Positions 7,747 through 19,430 of a stretch of 31,274 nucleotides of DNA are shown piece after piece. Under the pieces are notes generated by a model that ran no database searches, was not told the origin of the DNA, and saw only the letters and a list, made by a program, of their open reading frames with translations. The DNA is from Verrucomicrobiota bacterium (GTDB lineage Bacteria > Verrucomicrobiota > Verrucomicrobiia > Opitutales > Opitutaceae), in NCBI GenBank assembly GCA_023426435.1, contig JAFAAS010000125.1, positions 1 to 31,274 of the forward strand, read 5' to 3'. A program made the translations under genes and the position numbers. Every line of letters starts with the position of its first letter. Positions within the stretch are counted from its first letter, which is position 1.

Positions 7747-9696
7747 ATGACCACACTCGATCGCATCCAAGCTGCCGCACGTGCGGACAAATTGCTGCCG
7801 ACCTCGGCCGAGAACATCGCGAGCTTCCTCGCCGCGCCGCTCCCCGCCTGGGCGCACGCCAGCATCGAGGAACTCGTCGCCAAGGAAGCCTGGAGCGAGT
7901 TGAACGATCGCTTCTATCGTTATCTCGAATTCGGCACGGGCGGCATGCGCGGCCGGACGATCGGCGTCGTCAGCGCCCCATCGGAAACGGGCACGTTGAG
8001 CCCGACCGGCTCGCCCGAACACGCCGCGATCGGCAGCAACATGCTGAACGACTTCACGCTGATTCGCGCGACCATCGGCCTGCATCGTTACACGAGCAAG
8101 CTGCTCGCTTCGCGCGGCGAAAAGGCGAAACCTCGTTTCGCGATCGCGCACGACGTGCGGCATTTCTCGCGTCATTTCTGCGAACTCGCAGCTTCGACTT
8201 GGACGCGATTGGGCGGGGAAGCATTCATTTTCGACGGACCTCGCTCGACGCCGCAGCTCAGCTTCAGCGTGCGGTGGTTGAAGGCGCATGCGGGCGCGGT
8301 CATCACGGCCAGTCACAACCCGCCCCACGACAACGGATTCAAGGCCTACTTCGATGACGGCGCGCAGGTCGTGCCGCCGCATGACAAGGGTATCGTTTCG
8401 GAAGTGAATGCGGTGCCGCTGGCTGAGCTCGCCGATTACGTGGAGACGGATTTGTCGGGCGTCACCACGCTCGGGGCGGATGCCGACGCGGCCTATTTCG
8501 CCGTGGCGGAGAAGGCGGCGATCGATCCGTCGGTGTTCGCCAAGAGCGCGTTGAAGGTCGTGTTCACGAACATTCACGGCACGGGCGCCGTGCAGTCCTT
8601 GCCGTTGTTGAAAGGCGCGGGATGCGCCGTCGAGACGGTGCCGGAACAGCTGGCGTTCGACGGACGCTTTCCGACCGTGAAGTCGCCGAATCCGGAAAAC
8701 TCCGACGCGCTCGCGCGAGCGGTTGAGTTGGCGGAGAAATCCGGGGCGGACGTCGTGCTCGCGACGGATCCCGATTGCGATCGCATGGGCTGCGCCGTGC
8801 GCAACAAGGAAGGCCGGCTCGAATTGCTCACCGGCAATCAAATCGGCGCGCTGCTCACGGACTATCGGCTGACGAAGTTCAAGGAGCTCGGCTGGATTCC
8901 GTCCAACGGCTCCGATCGCGTGTGCATCATCAACACCTATGTGACATCGCAGCTGCAGGACACGATTGGCCGTGCCCACGGGGTGAAGGTCATCAAAACG
9001 CTCACCGGCTTCAAATGGATCTCGGCGAAGATTCGCGCCTATGAAGAGAAGTTGCGCGCGGCGATGGGCCCCGGCTTCGATTACGACGCCACGCCTTTCG
9101 AGCAACGCGTGAAACTGCTGCAGCAGCACAGCACTTTTTACGCGTTTGGCTGCGAGGAGAGCTATGGGTATTTGCCGAACGACACCGTGCGCGACAAAGA
9201 CGGCAACGCGGCGTGCCTCATGTTCGCGGAAGTGTGCGCGTGGGTGAAAAGCCGCGGCCTGACCGTGCCGGAATACCTCGACGAGATCTTCCTGAAATAC
9301 GGCTTCTACCTCGAGGGGACGATCAACCTCTATTACGAAGGCGCGAGCGGCAACGCGAAGATTCGCCGCATCCTCGACACGTATCGCTCCGCGCCTCCCA
9401 CCGAGTTCGGCGAGACGAAGGTCACGAAGTTCGAAGATTTCGGACGACAGGATATTCGCGATGCAGACGACGAGCTGATCCCGAAACAGGATCTCTACTT
9501 CGTGACGTTGGATAATGGATACTCCTTTGCCGCGCGCGGCAGTGGCACTGAGCCGAAGATGAAATTCTATCTTTTCGCGAACGAAAAAGCGGCGGACGCG
9601 GGAGCGTTGTCGGCGGTCAAATCCCGCGTGCGCAGCACCCTCGATCGTCTCGGCAAGGCGATCGAAGCGGACGCCAAGTCGCGGGCCGAAAGTTGA
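7747..9696 (+). CDS. Phospho-sugar mutase (phosphoglucomutase/phosphomannomutase family)
   Basis: This alpha-D-phosphohexomutase interconverts hexose-6-phosphate and hexose-1-phosphate in the cytoplasm. From the ATG at 7747 (649 residues), the phosphoserine loop TASHNP lies near residue 187-192 and the magnesium loop DPDCDR near 341-346. The sugar-binding loop GCEESYGY is near 468 and the phosphate-binding loop RGSGTEPKMKF is near the C-terminus. All four loops are intact. Length fits the PGM2-type branch rather than short PgcA/ManB proteins. An ATG at 7684 overlapping the previous stop would add 21 residues (a non-conserved, charged stretch); I prefer 7747 because the family similarity starts at TTLDRIQAAA. 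Together with the preceding uridylyltransferase it can supply UDP-sugars for wall or exopolysaccharide. Confidence 0.88.
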   Translation: MTTLDRIQAAARADKLLPTSAENIASFLAAPLPAWAHASIEELVAKEAWSELNDRFYRYLEFGTGGMRGRTIGVVSAPSETGTLSPTGSPEHAAIGSNMLNDFTLIRATIGLHRYTSKLLASRGEKAKPRFAIAHDVRHFSRHFCELAASTWTRLGGEAFIFDGPRSTPQLSFSVRWLKAHAGAVITASHNPPHDNGFKAYFDDGAQVVPPHDKGIVSEVNAVPLAELADYVETDLSGVTTLGADADAAYFAVAEKAAIDPSVFAKSALKVVFTNIHGTGAVQSLPLLKGAGCAVETVPEQLAFDGRFPTVKSPNPENSDALARAVELAEKSGADVVLATDPDCDRMGCAVRNKEGRLELLTGNQIGALLTDYRLTKFKELGWIPSNGSDRVCIINTYVTSQLQDTIGRAHGVKVIKTLTGFKWISAKIRAYEEKLRAAMGPGFDYDATPFEQRVKLLQQHSTFYAFGCEESYGYLPNDTVRDKDGNAACLMFAEVCAWVKSRGLTVPEYLDEIFLKYGFYLEGTINLYYEGASGNAKIRRILDTYRSAPPTEFGETKVTKFEDFGRQDIRDADDELIPKQDLYFVTLDNGYSFAARGSGTEPKMKFYLFANEKAADAGALSAVKSRVRSTLDRLGKAIEADAKSRAES

Positions 9697-9702
9697 GCGA
9701 AC

Positions 9703-9730
9703 GCGCGGCGTTCATCGAAGAGCGCCGCGC
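9703..9730 (+). terminator. Possible transcription terminator hairpin after the mutase gene
   Basis: A perfect 8-base GC-rich inverted repeat (GCGCGGCG at 9703-9710, CGCCGCGC at 9723-9730) with a 12-base loop begins 6 bases after the mutase stop. The downstream bases CTCTTCGTCG are only weakly T-rich, so intrinsic termination is uncertain. Confidence 0.35.
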
Positions 9731-9871
9731 CTCTTCGTCGATCGGGTGAGAGGAGCCGCAACGGCTTGGCCGGCCAATTGCTTCCGCCGTTTTTACCGGC
9801 ACTAGGGCTTACACGTTTTTTACCTCAAGTTGCGTTTTGGACCTTGGAGCGGACCGTCCCCGCTGGCAGTC

Positions 9872-10480
9872 ATGAACGGCTTTCCTATGGCGCGAATCGG
9901 AGTCCTGTCTCGCTTCAGCTGGATTCGTCCGCTGCGCACATGGCTGCGGCTTTGGGCGGCGACGGTGGTGCTACTGGCATCCGGCCATGCTTTCGCGCAG
10001 CCGGCGAGACCGTCGCGGGAATTCCAAATCAAGGCTGCCTTCCTCTACAACTTCGCGCAGTTCGTGAGCTGGCCGCCGGAGAGTTTCGAGAGCGCGGAAA
10101 GTCCGCTCGTCATCGCGGTCCTGGGGAGCGATCCGTTTGGGTGGTTCCTGGACGATCTGGTCCAGGGCGAGCGGGCGAATGGCCGTCCGTTGGTGGTCCG
10201 CCGGTTTCGCACGGTCGAGGAGTTGGGCCGGTGTCACGTGTTGTTTGTCAGCGGATCGGAGGGACGACATCTCGAGCGCATCGTCGAGCGTCTCCACGGC
10301 GAGAGTGTGCTGACGGTGTGTGATTGGGAGGATTATGCGCGCCACGGAGCGATCGTGTGGTTTGCGATGGAGCGGAATCGCGTGCGGCTCCGGATCAATC
10401 TCGATGCCGCCAAAGCGGCCGGTCTGACCATCAGCTCGAAGCTGCTGCGTTCGGCCGAAACCGTGACCCTTTCGCGATAG
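9872..10480 (+). CDS. YfiR family periplasmic protein (DUF4154)
   Basis: The ~202-residue product has a basic N-terminus, a hydrophobic signal segment and a likely cleavage after GHAFA. It then has the family hallmark FQIKAAFLYNFAQFVSWPPE, followed by a region ending with ISSKLLRSAETV, also typical of YfiR. In Pseudomonas, YfiR is a periplasmic repressor that binds the CHASE8 domain of the diguanylate cyclase YfiN. Two cysteines (in GRCHVLF and LTVCDWED) could form a disulfide. The ATG at 9872 is my choice; ATG at 9887 also gives a good signal peptide, and a TTG at 9830 is less likely. It is 9 bases upstream of a CHASE8 histidine kinase, so here the partner is probably a kinase. The 175-base upstream region contains a terminator-like hairpin and no promoter I can defend. 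Confidence 0.85.
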   Translation: MNGFPMARIGVLSRFSWIRPLRTWLRLWAATVVLLASGHAFAQPARPSREFQIKAAFLYNFAQFVSWPPESFESAESPLVIAVLGSDPFGWFLDDLVQGERANGRPLVVRRFRTVEELGRCHVLFVSGSEGRHLERIVERLHGESVLTVCDWEDYARHGAIVWFAMERNRVRLRINLDAAKAAGLTISSKLLRSAETVTLSR

Positions 10481-10489
10481 GAGTGAACC

Positions 10490-12337
10490 ATGGCGCTGCG
10501 CAACACCCCCATCCGAAAGAAGCTCATGGTGATCATTCTGCTCACCACGGGCGCGACCTTGCTGTTCACGTGCGCATCGTTCTTCGCGTATGATATCCTG
10601 AGCTATCGGCGCAACGCGGTCGCCAATGTCGCGACCATGGGCCAGATCATCGCGGCGAACAGCACCGCCGCGCTGGCGTTCGAGAATACCGAGGACGCTC
10701 GCGAGATCCTTTCGGCGCTGCGGGCCGAGCGGCAGATCGTGGAAGCGGCGCTGTATTCGGGGTCGGGAGAAATTTTCGCGCGTTATCCCGCGGATCTGCC
10801 GGATTCGGTGCTGCCGGAGCGGCCGGGGCCCCCGGGGCACGAGGTGAAGTGGTCGAGCTTGTCGCTGTTTGAAACGGTGAAGCAGAACGACCGCGAACTC
10901 GGCGTGCTGTATTTGCGATCGGATATGTCGGCGCTGCGGGAACGGTTTCGTCTCTACGGAATTTTGGTGCTCCTCGTGCTCGCGACGTCGTTGTTGGTGG
11001 CGGTCGTGTTTTCCCAGCGCCTGCAGCAACAGGTGTCGCGGCCGATTCTCACGCTGGCGCAAACGGCGCGCGCAATTTCGGAGCGCCGGGATTTTTCGGT
11101 GCGAGCGGTGAAGCATGGCGCGGACGAGGTCGGGCTGCTGACGGACGCCTTCAACGAAATGCTTGCGCAGATTCATGCGCAGGATCGCGCGCTGCGGGAA
11201 AGCGAGACGAGGTTGCGCGCGGTCCTCAACTCGTCGCTGAGCGCCGTGATCGTGACCGACGATCGCGGACGCATCATCGATTGGAACGCGCGCGCGGAGA
11301 AAATGTTCGGTCGCTCCCGGGGCGATGCGCTCGGATTGGATCTGAGCGTGGTGCTGCCACCGCTGGTGGATCGTCCCGAAGCCCGCGGCATGAAGCGCTA
11401 TCTGCCGGTCACCCGCGAAGGCCTCGACGAGATCGGCATCACGGAAGCGACGGCACAGCGGCGGGATGGCAGCCTGATCTCCGTCGAGGTTTCCATCAAA
11501 CCCCTCGTGTCGGGCGGCGTGGTGACATTTTGCGCGTTCATCACCGATATCACCGATCGAAAACGGGCGCAGGACGAGTTGCAGGCGCTCACGCAGCAAT
11601 TGGAACGACGCGTCGAGGAGCGCACCAAGCAGCTCGAAAGCGCGAACAAGGAGCTGGAGGCGTTTTCGTATTCAGTTTCTCACGACCTGCGGGCGCCGCT
11701 GCGGCACATCGATGGCTTTGCGAGCATGCTGGCGGCGCATGCCGCGGGGGCGTTGGACGAAAAAGGCCGCCGGTATGTCCAGGTGATCACCGACGCGGCG
11801 AAGCGCATGGGAAGGCTGATCGACGACCTGTTGAGCTTTTCGCGACACGGGCGGGCGGACCTCAACTTCGTGCCGGTAAAGTTGTCCGGCCTCGTCGAGG
11901 AAGTCCGCCGGCAGATGGTAGGCGAATTCACGGGGCGCTCGATCACGTGGAGAACCGGGCCGTTGCCCGAGATGAAAGTCGACGTGGCGATGATGCACCA
12001 GGTGTTCGTCAACCTGATCGGCAACGCGGTGAAATACACCCGGCATCGAAGCGAAGCGACCATCGAGATCGGCGCGGAGATCTCGGCGGACGAGGTGACC
12101 ATTTTCGTCCGGGACAACGGCGCTGGCTTCAATCCCAAATACAAGGACCGCCTGTTCGGCGTGTTTCAGCGCCTGCATTCGGAAAGCGAGTTCGAAGGCA
12201 CGGGGGTAGGGCTGGCGAATGTGCAACGCATCATCCACCGCCACGGCGGCCGAACTTGGGCGGAGGGAGAAGTCGATAAAGGCGCGACGTTCTATTTCAC
12301 GTTGCCCGCTGCGATGATGACTGCGCGCGAAGCGTGA
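10490..12337 (+). CDS. Membrane histidine kinase: CHASE8-HAMP-PAS-HisKA-HATPase_c
   Basis: In this 615-residue protein a membrane helix (about 11-36) is followed by a periplasmic CHASE8-like domain (about 37-150, with QIIAANSTAALAFENTEDA). A second helix (about 155-175), HAMP (about 176-230), PAS (about 240-355) and a coiled coil come next. The H-box SVSHDLRAPLRHIDGF has its phospho-accepting His at 398. The ATPase domain has its N-box near Asn512 and DNGAGF near 542-547, and TGVGLANVQR supplies the last G motif. All catalytic motifs look intact; there is no receiver domain and no response regulator gene beside it, so its phosphorylation partner is unknown. GGAGTG six bases before the ATG is a good ribosome-binding site. 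The upstream YfiR-like gene presumably encodes its periplasmic regulator. Confidence 0.9.
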   Translation: MALRNTPIRKKLMVIILLTTGATLLFTCASFFAYDILSYRRNAVANVATMGQIIAANSTAALAFENTEDAREILSALRAERQIVEAALYSGSGEIFARYPADLPDSVLPERPGPPGHEVKWSSLSLFETVKQNDRELGVLYLRSDMSALRERFRLYGILVLLVLATSLLVAVVFSQRLQQQVSRPILTLAQTARAISERRDFSVRAVKHGADEVGLLTDAFNEMLAQIHAQDRALRESETRLRAVLNSSLSAVIVTDDRGRIIDWNARAEKMFGRSRGDALGLDLSVVLPPLVDRPEARGMKRYLPVTREGLDEIGITEATAQRRDGSLISVEVSIKPLVSGGVVTFCAFITDITDRKRAQDELQALTQQLERRVEERTKQLESANKELEAFSYSVSHDLRAPLRHIDGFASMLAAHAAGALDEKGRRYVQVITDAAKRMGRLIDDLLSFSRHGRADLNFVPVKLSGLVEEVRRQMVGEFTGRSITWRTGPLPEMKVDVAMMHQVFVNLIGNAVKYTRHRSEATIEIGAEISADEVTIFVRDNGAGFNPKYKDRLFGVFQRLHSESEFEGTGVGLANVQRIIHRHGGRTWAEGEVDKGATFYFTLPAAMMTAREA

Positions 12338-12364
12338 GGGTTGCGGCGACGGTTCGAAAACCGT

Positions 12365-12401
12365 GAAAACAAAAACGCGGCACCCCGCGAGGGATGCCGC
12401 G
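12365..12401 (-). terminator. Rho-independent terminator of the PEP-CTERM gene
   Basis: Read on the minus strand, a GC-rich hairpin (CGCGGCA arms at 12376-12382 and 12395-12401, extended inward by CCC/GGG with one bulged base) is followed by TTTTTGTTTT. It lies 25 bases after the stop of the PEP-CTERM gene. The plus-strand side has no T-run, so it should act mainly on minus-strand transcripts. Confidence 0.75.
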
Positions 12402-12425
12402 TCCATGACAGCGAGATGGCAAGGA

Positions 12426-13220
12426 TCAGGCTGCAATCGCTGCGGCGGCGTTTGCGCGTGAACGCAAACGCCGGCCCGCAACGACAAGGATCAGACCCGC
12501 CGCGGCCAATGCGGCGTAGGTCGAAGGCTCCGGCACGGGCGTGAATCCGCCACCGTTGCTCCCAGGAAGAGGCGCGGAAACTTCTGCGGCGCTGCCGAAC
12601 GTCAGATTATCGATCGCGAAGCCCGCCGGCTCGGCCCCCGTGATATAGAAAGAAATGCCGGAGATGACATTTCCGCCGCTTGCGTCGGCGAGGCCGAAAA
12701 ACTCGATTCCCAACGCCTGGTTTTGCACGATGCCCAAGGAAGCTCCGGATGCGCCGAACGCTTCGATGGAAGTGCCTCCGATGGCGTTAAAGTAGCCGCC
12801 GTCGAGCCCGACAGCCGCAACCGGCTTGGAGAATAAAACCGAAATCGGTCCATTGAAGAGCGGCGATCCGCTCAAGACCGGCGAGGTGGGATTCGCGCCG
12901 TCTTCGGTGATGAAAACGGTTCCGCTCCCGGGATCGAGGGAGAGCGGCCCCGTCGGGCTTCCCGTCAACGTTACGACCGCACCGGCGGAACGCGATTGAC
13001 CGACGAAGTGGCTGGCAAAGCTCACATCGACGGAGCCGAGGGTGGCTGTAAAAACGGTGAAGTGCGGATTCGCGCTGCCGTCAGCCACTTCGCTGAAGGT
13101 GATGACGGATGCTTCCGGAGTGAAATCGCCGGAAGCGATGCGGATGAGTTGGGCGGACGCAGACGTTGCCAGGACAAAGCCCAGCAACGACGGGATGAGC
13201 ATACTACGATTAAGCTTCAT
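12426..13220 (-). CDS. PEP-CTERM sorting domain protein of unknown function
   Basis: The 264-residue product has an N-terminal signal peptide (about 1-23, ending ATSASA) and an extracytoplasmic beta-rich body. Its C-terminal tripartite signal is VPEPSTYAALAAAGL, a hydrophobic helix, then a basic cluster RRLRSR. PEP-CTERM proteins are processed by an exosortase and usually end up at the outer surface or in exopolysaccharide. The body (about 24-225) contains FTVFTATLGSVDVSFASHF and EPAGFAIDNLTFG; the latter is a common C-terminal phrase in PEP-CTERM proteins with jelly-roll-like folds. No enzymatic motif is visible. The tail after the arginine cluster has an extra nine-residue Ala-rich extension. 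It appears monocistronic, with its own terminator; no exosortase gene is in the window. Confidence 0.85.
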   Translation of the reverse strand: MKLNRSMLIPSLLGFVLATSASAQLIRIASGDFTPEASVITFSEVADGSANPHFTVFTATLGSVDVSFASHFVGQSRSAGAVVTLTGSPTGPLSLDPGSGTVFITEDGANPTSPVLSGSPLFNGPISVLFSKPVAAVGLDGGYFNAIGGTSIEAFGASGASLGIVQNQALGIEFFGLADASGGNVISGISFYITGAEPAGFAIDNLTFGSAAEVSAPLPGSNGGGFTPVPEPSTYAALAAAGLILVVAGRRLRSRANAAAAIAA

Positions 13221-13367
13221 GACGGGTTGCGGCTGGGCTCCCGTTACGAGCAGAATGCCCGCGCAGCTGGAAGCGTTACCACGTCGCGATCATATCAGGA
13301 GAGTTCCGTGAACGCACCCTGACCGTTCGGGCCGAGAATTCACGGCCGATCGAAGCGATAATCTCTT

Positions 13368-13398
13368 ACTATAAATGTGCGACGCGGCGGATCGGCAA
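13368..13398 (-). promoter_or_regulatory. Possible sigma-70-type promoter for the PEP-CTERM gene
   Basis: On the minus strand a TTGCCG box (13398-13393) and a TATAGT box (13373-13368) are separated by 19 bases, inside the 202-base gap between the MFS stop and the PEP-CTERM start. The spacing is one or two bases longer than ideal and the 5' leader would be about 145 bases, so this is tentative. Confidence 0.3.
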
Positions 13399-13422
13399 AA
13401 CCAGCAGACGTGGCCGATCGCG

Positions 13423-14649
13423 TTATCTCCGGCGCAAATTCGGAAGGAAGATCGTGACCGCCCCGAGCAGAGGAAGAAAGCCGCAGAGGAAGAAAACCTG
13501 AACGATGCCGATGCTATCCGCCACGCGGCCAAGGACGGCGGACGCGATGCCGCTTACGCCAAACGCGACGCCGAAAAACAAGCCCGCGATGAGGCCGACC
13601 CGGCCCGGAACCAACTCCTGCGCGTAAACGAGGATCGCGGAAAAGGCCGAGGCCAGGACTGCGCCCGCGATCGCGCTGAGGACGATGGTCAACGGCAACG
13701 AAACATGCGGTATCACGAGCGAAAACGGCGCGACGCCGAGGATTGAAAACCAGATCACGTATTTCCGGCCGAAGCGGTCGCCCAGCGGTCCGCCGAGGAT
13801 TGTGCCGGCGGCGACGGCGAAGAGGAAAACGAACAGCTGTAGTTGCGCCGCTTGGACGGAGACGTTGAAACGCTCGATCAGATAGAACGTGTAATAGTTC
13901 GTGAACGAAACGAGGTAGAAGTATTTCGAGAAAATCAGCACGACGAGGATCGCGATCGACCAGCGGATTTGGGCGCGAGAAAGTGGAGGAGTGTCGCTCT
14001 TCGCGGACGGGCGACGCGTCGCGCGCAACGCGAGATGCGTGGCATACCAGCGACCCACGCGGGCGAGCACCGCGATTCCCACGGCGGCCAGCGCCGTGAA
14101 CCAGAGAATCGAAGCTTGTCCGCGCGGCACGACGATGGCGGCGGCGGCGAGCGGACCCAGCGAGGTGCCGACATTGCCGCCGACCTGGAAGACGGATTGA
14201 GCGAAGCCGCGACGCCGTCCGGCCGCGAGATGCGCGAGTCGCGAGGCTTCGGGATGAAAGACCGAGGAGCCTACGCCAACGAGCATCGCGGAGATGAGAA
14301 TCGCGGGATAGTTGTGCGCGAAGGCGAGGGCGATGAGCCCGACGAGCGTGACTGCCATGCCAAGCGCGAGAGAATAGGGCAACGGCCGGCGATCGGTGTA
14401 GAGGCCGACGACGGGTTGAAGGAGCGACGCGACAAGTTGCGAGGCAAACGTGATAAGGCCGATTTGCGTGAAGGTAAGCGCGTGGGTCTCTTTCAGCAGC
14501 GGATAGATCGACGGGATGATCGCCTGAATGGTGTCGTTGAGCAGGTGGGAAACGCTCAGAGCGAGAATGACGGGCAACGCCGTTTTTTCGGCCGTGGAAG
14601 AAGACGGCGATAGGTTATCGGACGGGAGCGCGGCACTGTCATCAGCCAT
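13423..14649 (-). CDS. MFS transporter, fosmidomycin-resistance (Fsr)-like
   Basis: The 408-residue inner-membrane protein has about twelve hydrophobic segments. The start of the membrane domain, LSVSHLLNDTIQAIIPSIYP, and the phrase GVGSSVFHPEASRLAH are characteristic of the Fsr branch of the major facilitator superfamily. The A-like motif is seen in DRFGRK. Family members are proton-driven exporters of drugs or unknown metabolites; the natural substrate here is unknown. A polar, Ser/Ala-rich N-terminal tail of about 25 residues precedes the first helix. It is the last gene of a minus-strand run kinase, aldo-keto reductase, transporter, with a 126-base gap before it that could contain its own promoter. 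Confidence 0.85.
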   Translation of the reverse strand: MADDSAALPSDNLSPSSSTAEKTALPVILALSVSHLLNDTIQAIIPSIYPLLKETHALTFTQIGLITFASQLVASLLQPVVGLYTDRRPLPYSLALGMAVTLVGLIALAFAHNYPAILISAMLVGVGSSVFHPEASRLAHLAAGRRRGFAQSVFQVGGNVGTSLGPLAAAAIVVPRGQASILWFTALAAVGIAVLARVGRWYATHLALRATRRPSAKSDTPPLSRAQIRWSIAILVVLIFSKYFYLVSFTNYYTFYLIERFNVSVQAAQLQLFVFLFAVAAGTILGGPLGDRFGRKYVIWFSILGVAPFSLVIPHVSLPLTIVLSAIAGAVLASAFSAILVYAQELVPGRVGLIAGLFFGVAFGVSGIASAVLGRVADSIGIVQVFFLCGFLPLLGAVTIFLPNLRRR

Positions 14650-14775
14650 GCGAGGGAGTGCATGGGGTGTTCGGAAGGAAGCAAACGGCGAGTCGCGCCG
14701 GATGCGAACAGTCGGCGTTCAAAAGAACGTGACTCTGATGAGGGCGCGTGGATCGAAAAACGCGCGCGCGTCCCG

Positions 14776-15780
14776 CTACAATGCCGGGCTCGCGAGGATG
14801 CGCTCGATGGCGGCGAGTTCGTCGGTGGAGAGCGTCGGGTTTTTGAGCGCGGCGACGTTGTCTTCAATTTGGGAAACTTTACTCGCGCCGATGAGGGCGC
14901 TCATGACGACGGGGTTGCGCAGAATCCAGACGAGCGCGAGTTGGGCGAGCGTTTGGCCGCGGAGTTTCGCGAGGGCGTCGAGTTGACGGATCTTCGCGAG
15001 TTTTTCGGCGGTGATGTGCTCGGGCTTCAAGAAACGCGGATCGTGGCCGGCGCGCGAATCGGCGGGGATGCCGGTGAGATAGCGATTGGTGAGCAGACCT
15101 TGGGCGAGCGGACAAAACGCGATGCTGCCGATGCCTTCCTGGTCGAGGACGTCGGTGAGGCCGTTTTCGATCCAGCGATCGAACATGTGATAGCGCGGCT
15201 GGTGGATGAGGCAGGGCGTGCCGAGATCGCGGAGAATCTTGGCGGCGCGTGCGGTTTGTTCGGCGGAGTAGTTGGAGAGGCCGACGTAGAGCGCTTTGCC
15301 GGAACGGACGGCGTGATCGAGCGCGCCCATCGTTTCCTCGAGCGGCGTATCGGGATCCGGGCGGTGCGAATAAAAGATGTCGACGTAATCGAGTCCCATG
15401 CGGCGCAGACTCTGGTCGAGCGAGGCGAGCAGGTATTTGCGGGAACCCCATTCGCCATAGGGGCCCGGCCACATGTCGTAACCGGCTTTGGTGGAGATGA
15501 TGAGTTCGTCGCGATACGCGGTGAGATCCTCGCGCAGAACGCGGCCGAACGTGCGCTCGGCGGAACCGGGAGGCGGTCCGTAGTTGTTGGCAAGATCGAA
15601 GTGCGTGATGCCGAGATCGAAAGAACGAAGAATCAACGCGCGGCTGTTTTCATGACGATCGACGTCGCCGAAGTTGTGCCAGAGACCGAGCGAGATGGCC
15701 GGGAGTTTGAGGCCGCTGCGACCGCAACGGCGGAAGAAGGCGGGGTTGTCGTAGCGGGAAGATTCGGCGAAGTGCGGCAT
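14776..15780 (-). CDS. Aldo/keto reductase, L-glyceraldehyde 3-phosphate reductase-like (YghZ type)
   Basis: The 334-residue NADPH-dependent oxidoreductase has a TIM-barrel AKR pattern. The catalytic tetrad is Asp62 and Tyr67 in FDLANNYGPPPGSAE, Lys98 in ISTKAGYDMWPGPYG and His139 in FYSHRPD. The PPPGSAE and AGYDMWPGPYGEWGSRKY blocks match the YghZ/Gpr group, which reduces L-glyceraldehyde 3-phosphate or methylglyoxal; that substrate assignment is from family resemblance. The cofactor region is near VMSALIGASKVSQIEDN. It starts 36 bases after the stop of the large hybrid kinase on the same strand. Cytoplasmic, no signal peptide. Confidence 0.87.
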   Translation of the reverse strand: MPHFAESSRYDNPAFFRRCGRSGLKLPAISLGLWHNFGDVDRHENSRALILRSFDLGITHFDLANNYGPPPGSAERTFGRVLREDLTAYRDELIISTKAGYDMWPGPYGEWGSRKYLLASLDQSLRRMGLDYVDIFYSHRPDPDTPLEETMGALDHAVRSGKALYVGLSNYSAEQTARAAKILRDLGTPCLIHQPRYHMFDRWIENGLTDVLDQEGIGSIAFCPLAQGLLTNRYLTGIPADSRAGHDPRFLKPEHITAEKLAKIRQLDALAKLRGQTLAQLALVWILRNPVVMSALIGASKVSQIEDNVAALKNPTLSTDELAAIERILASPAL

Positions 15781-15816
15781 GGGGAGATGCGCACTTTTTC
15801 AGGAAGCCGAAGCTGG

Positions 15817-19308
<3,492 letters not shown>

Positions 19309-19430
19309 GGTCGAAGCTTGAGGACAAAGAACGGAAATTCCCAGGTGGAGTTAAGAGGAAAACGTGCATTGCAGGACGTTGGCGACGGCTGGATGGAAAT
19401 CCGTCCCTTGGCAAAGAGGCGGCGTTCTGC

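Noticed and set aside
9971..11599. Minus-strand open frame of about 542 codons across yfiR-like and kinase genes
   Set aside because: It is antisense to two genes with full, recognised domain sets; its own translation is Arg/His/Gln-rich without motifs.
13344..13430. Direct repeat of GGCCGATCG-type sequence upstream of the PEP-CTERM gene as an operator
   Set aside because: Only two imperfect copies, one of which overlaps the end of the MFS coding region; the CGATCG core is common in this GC-rich DNA.
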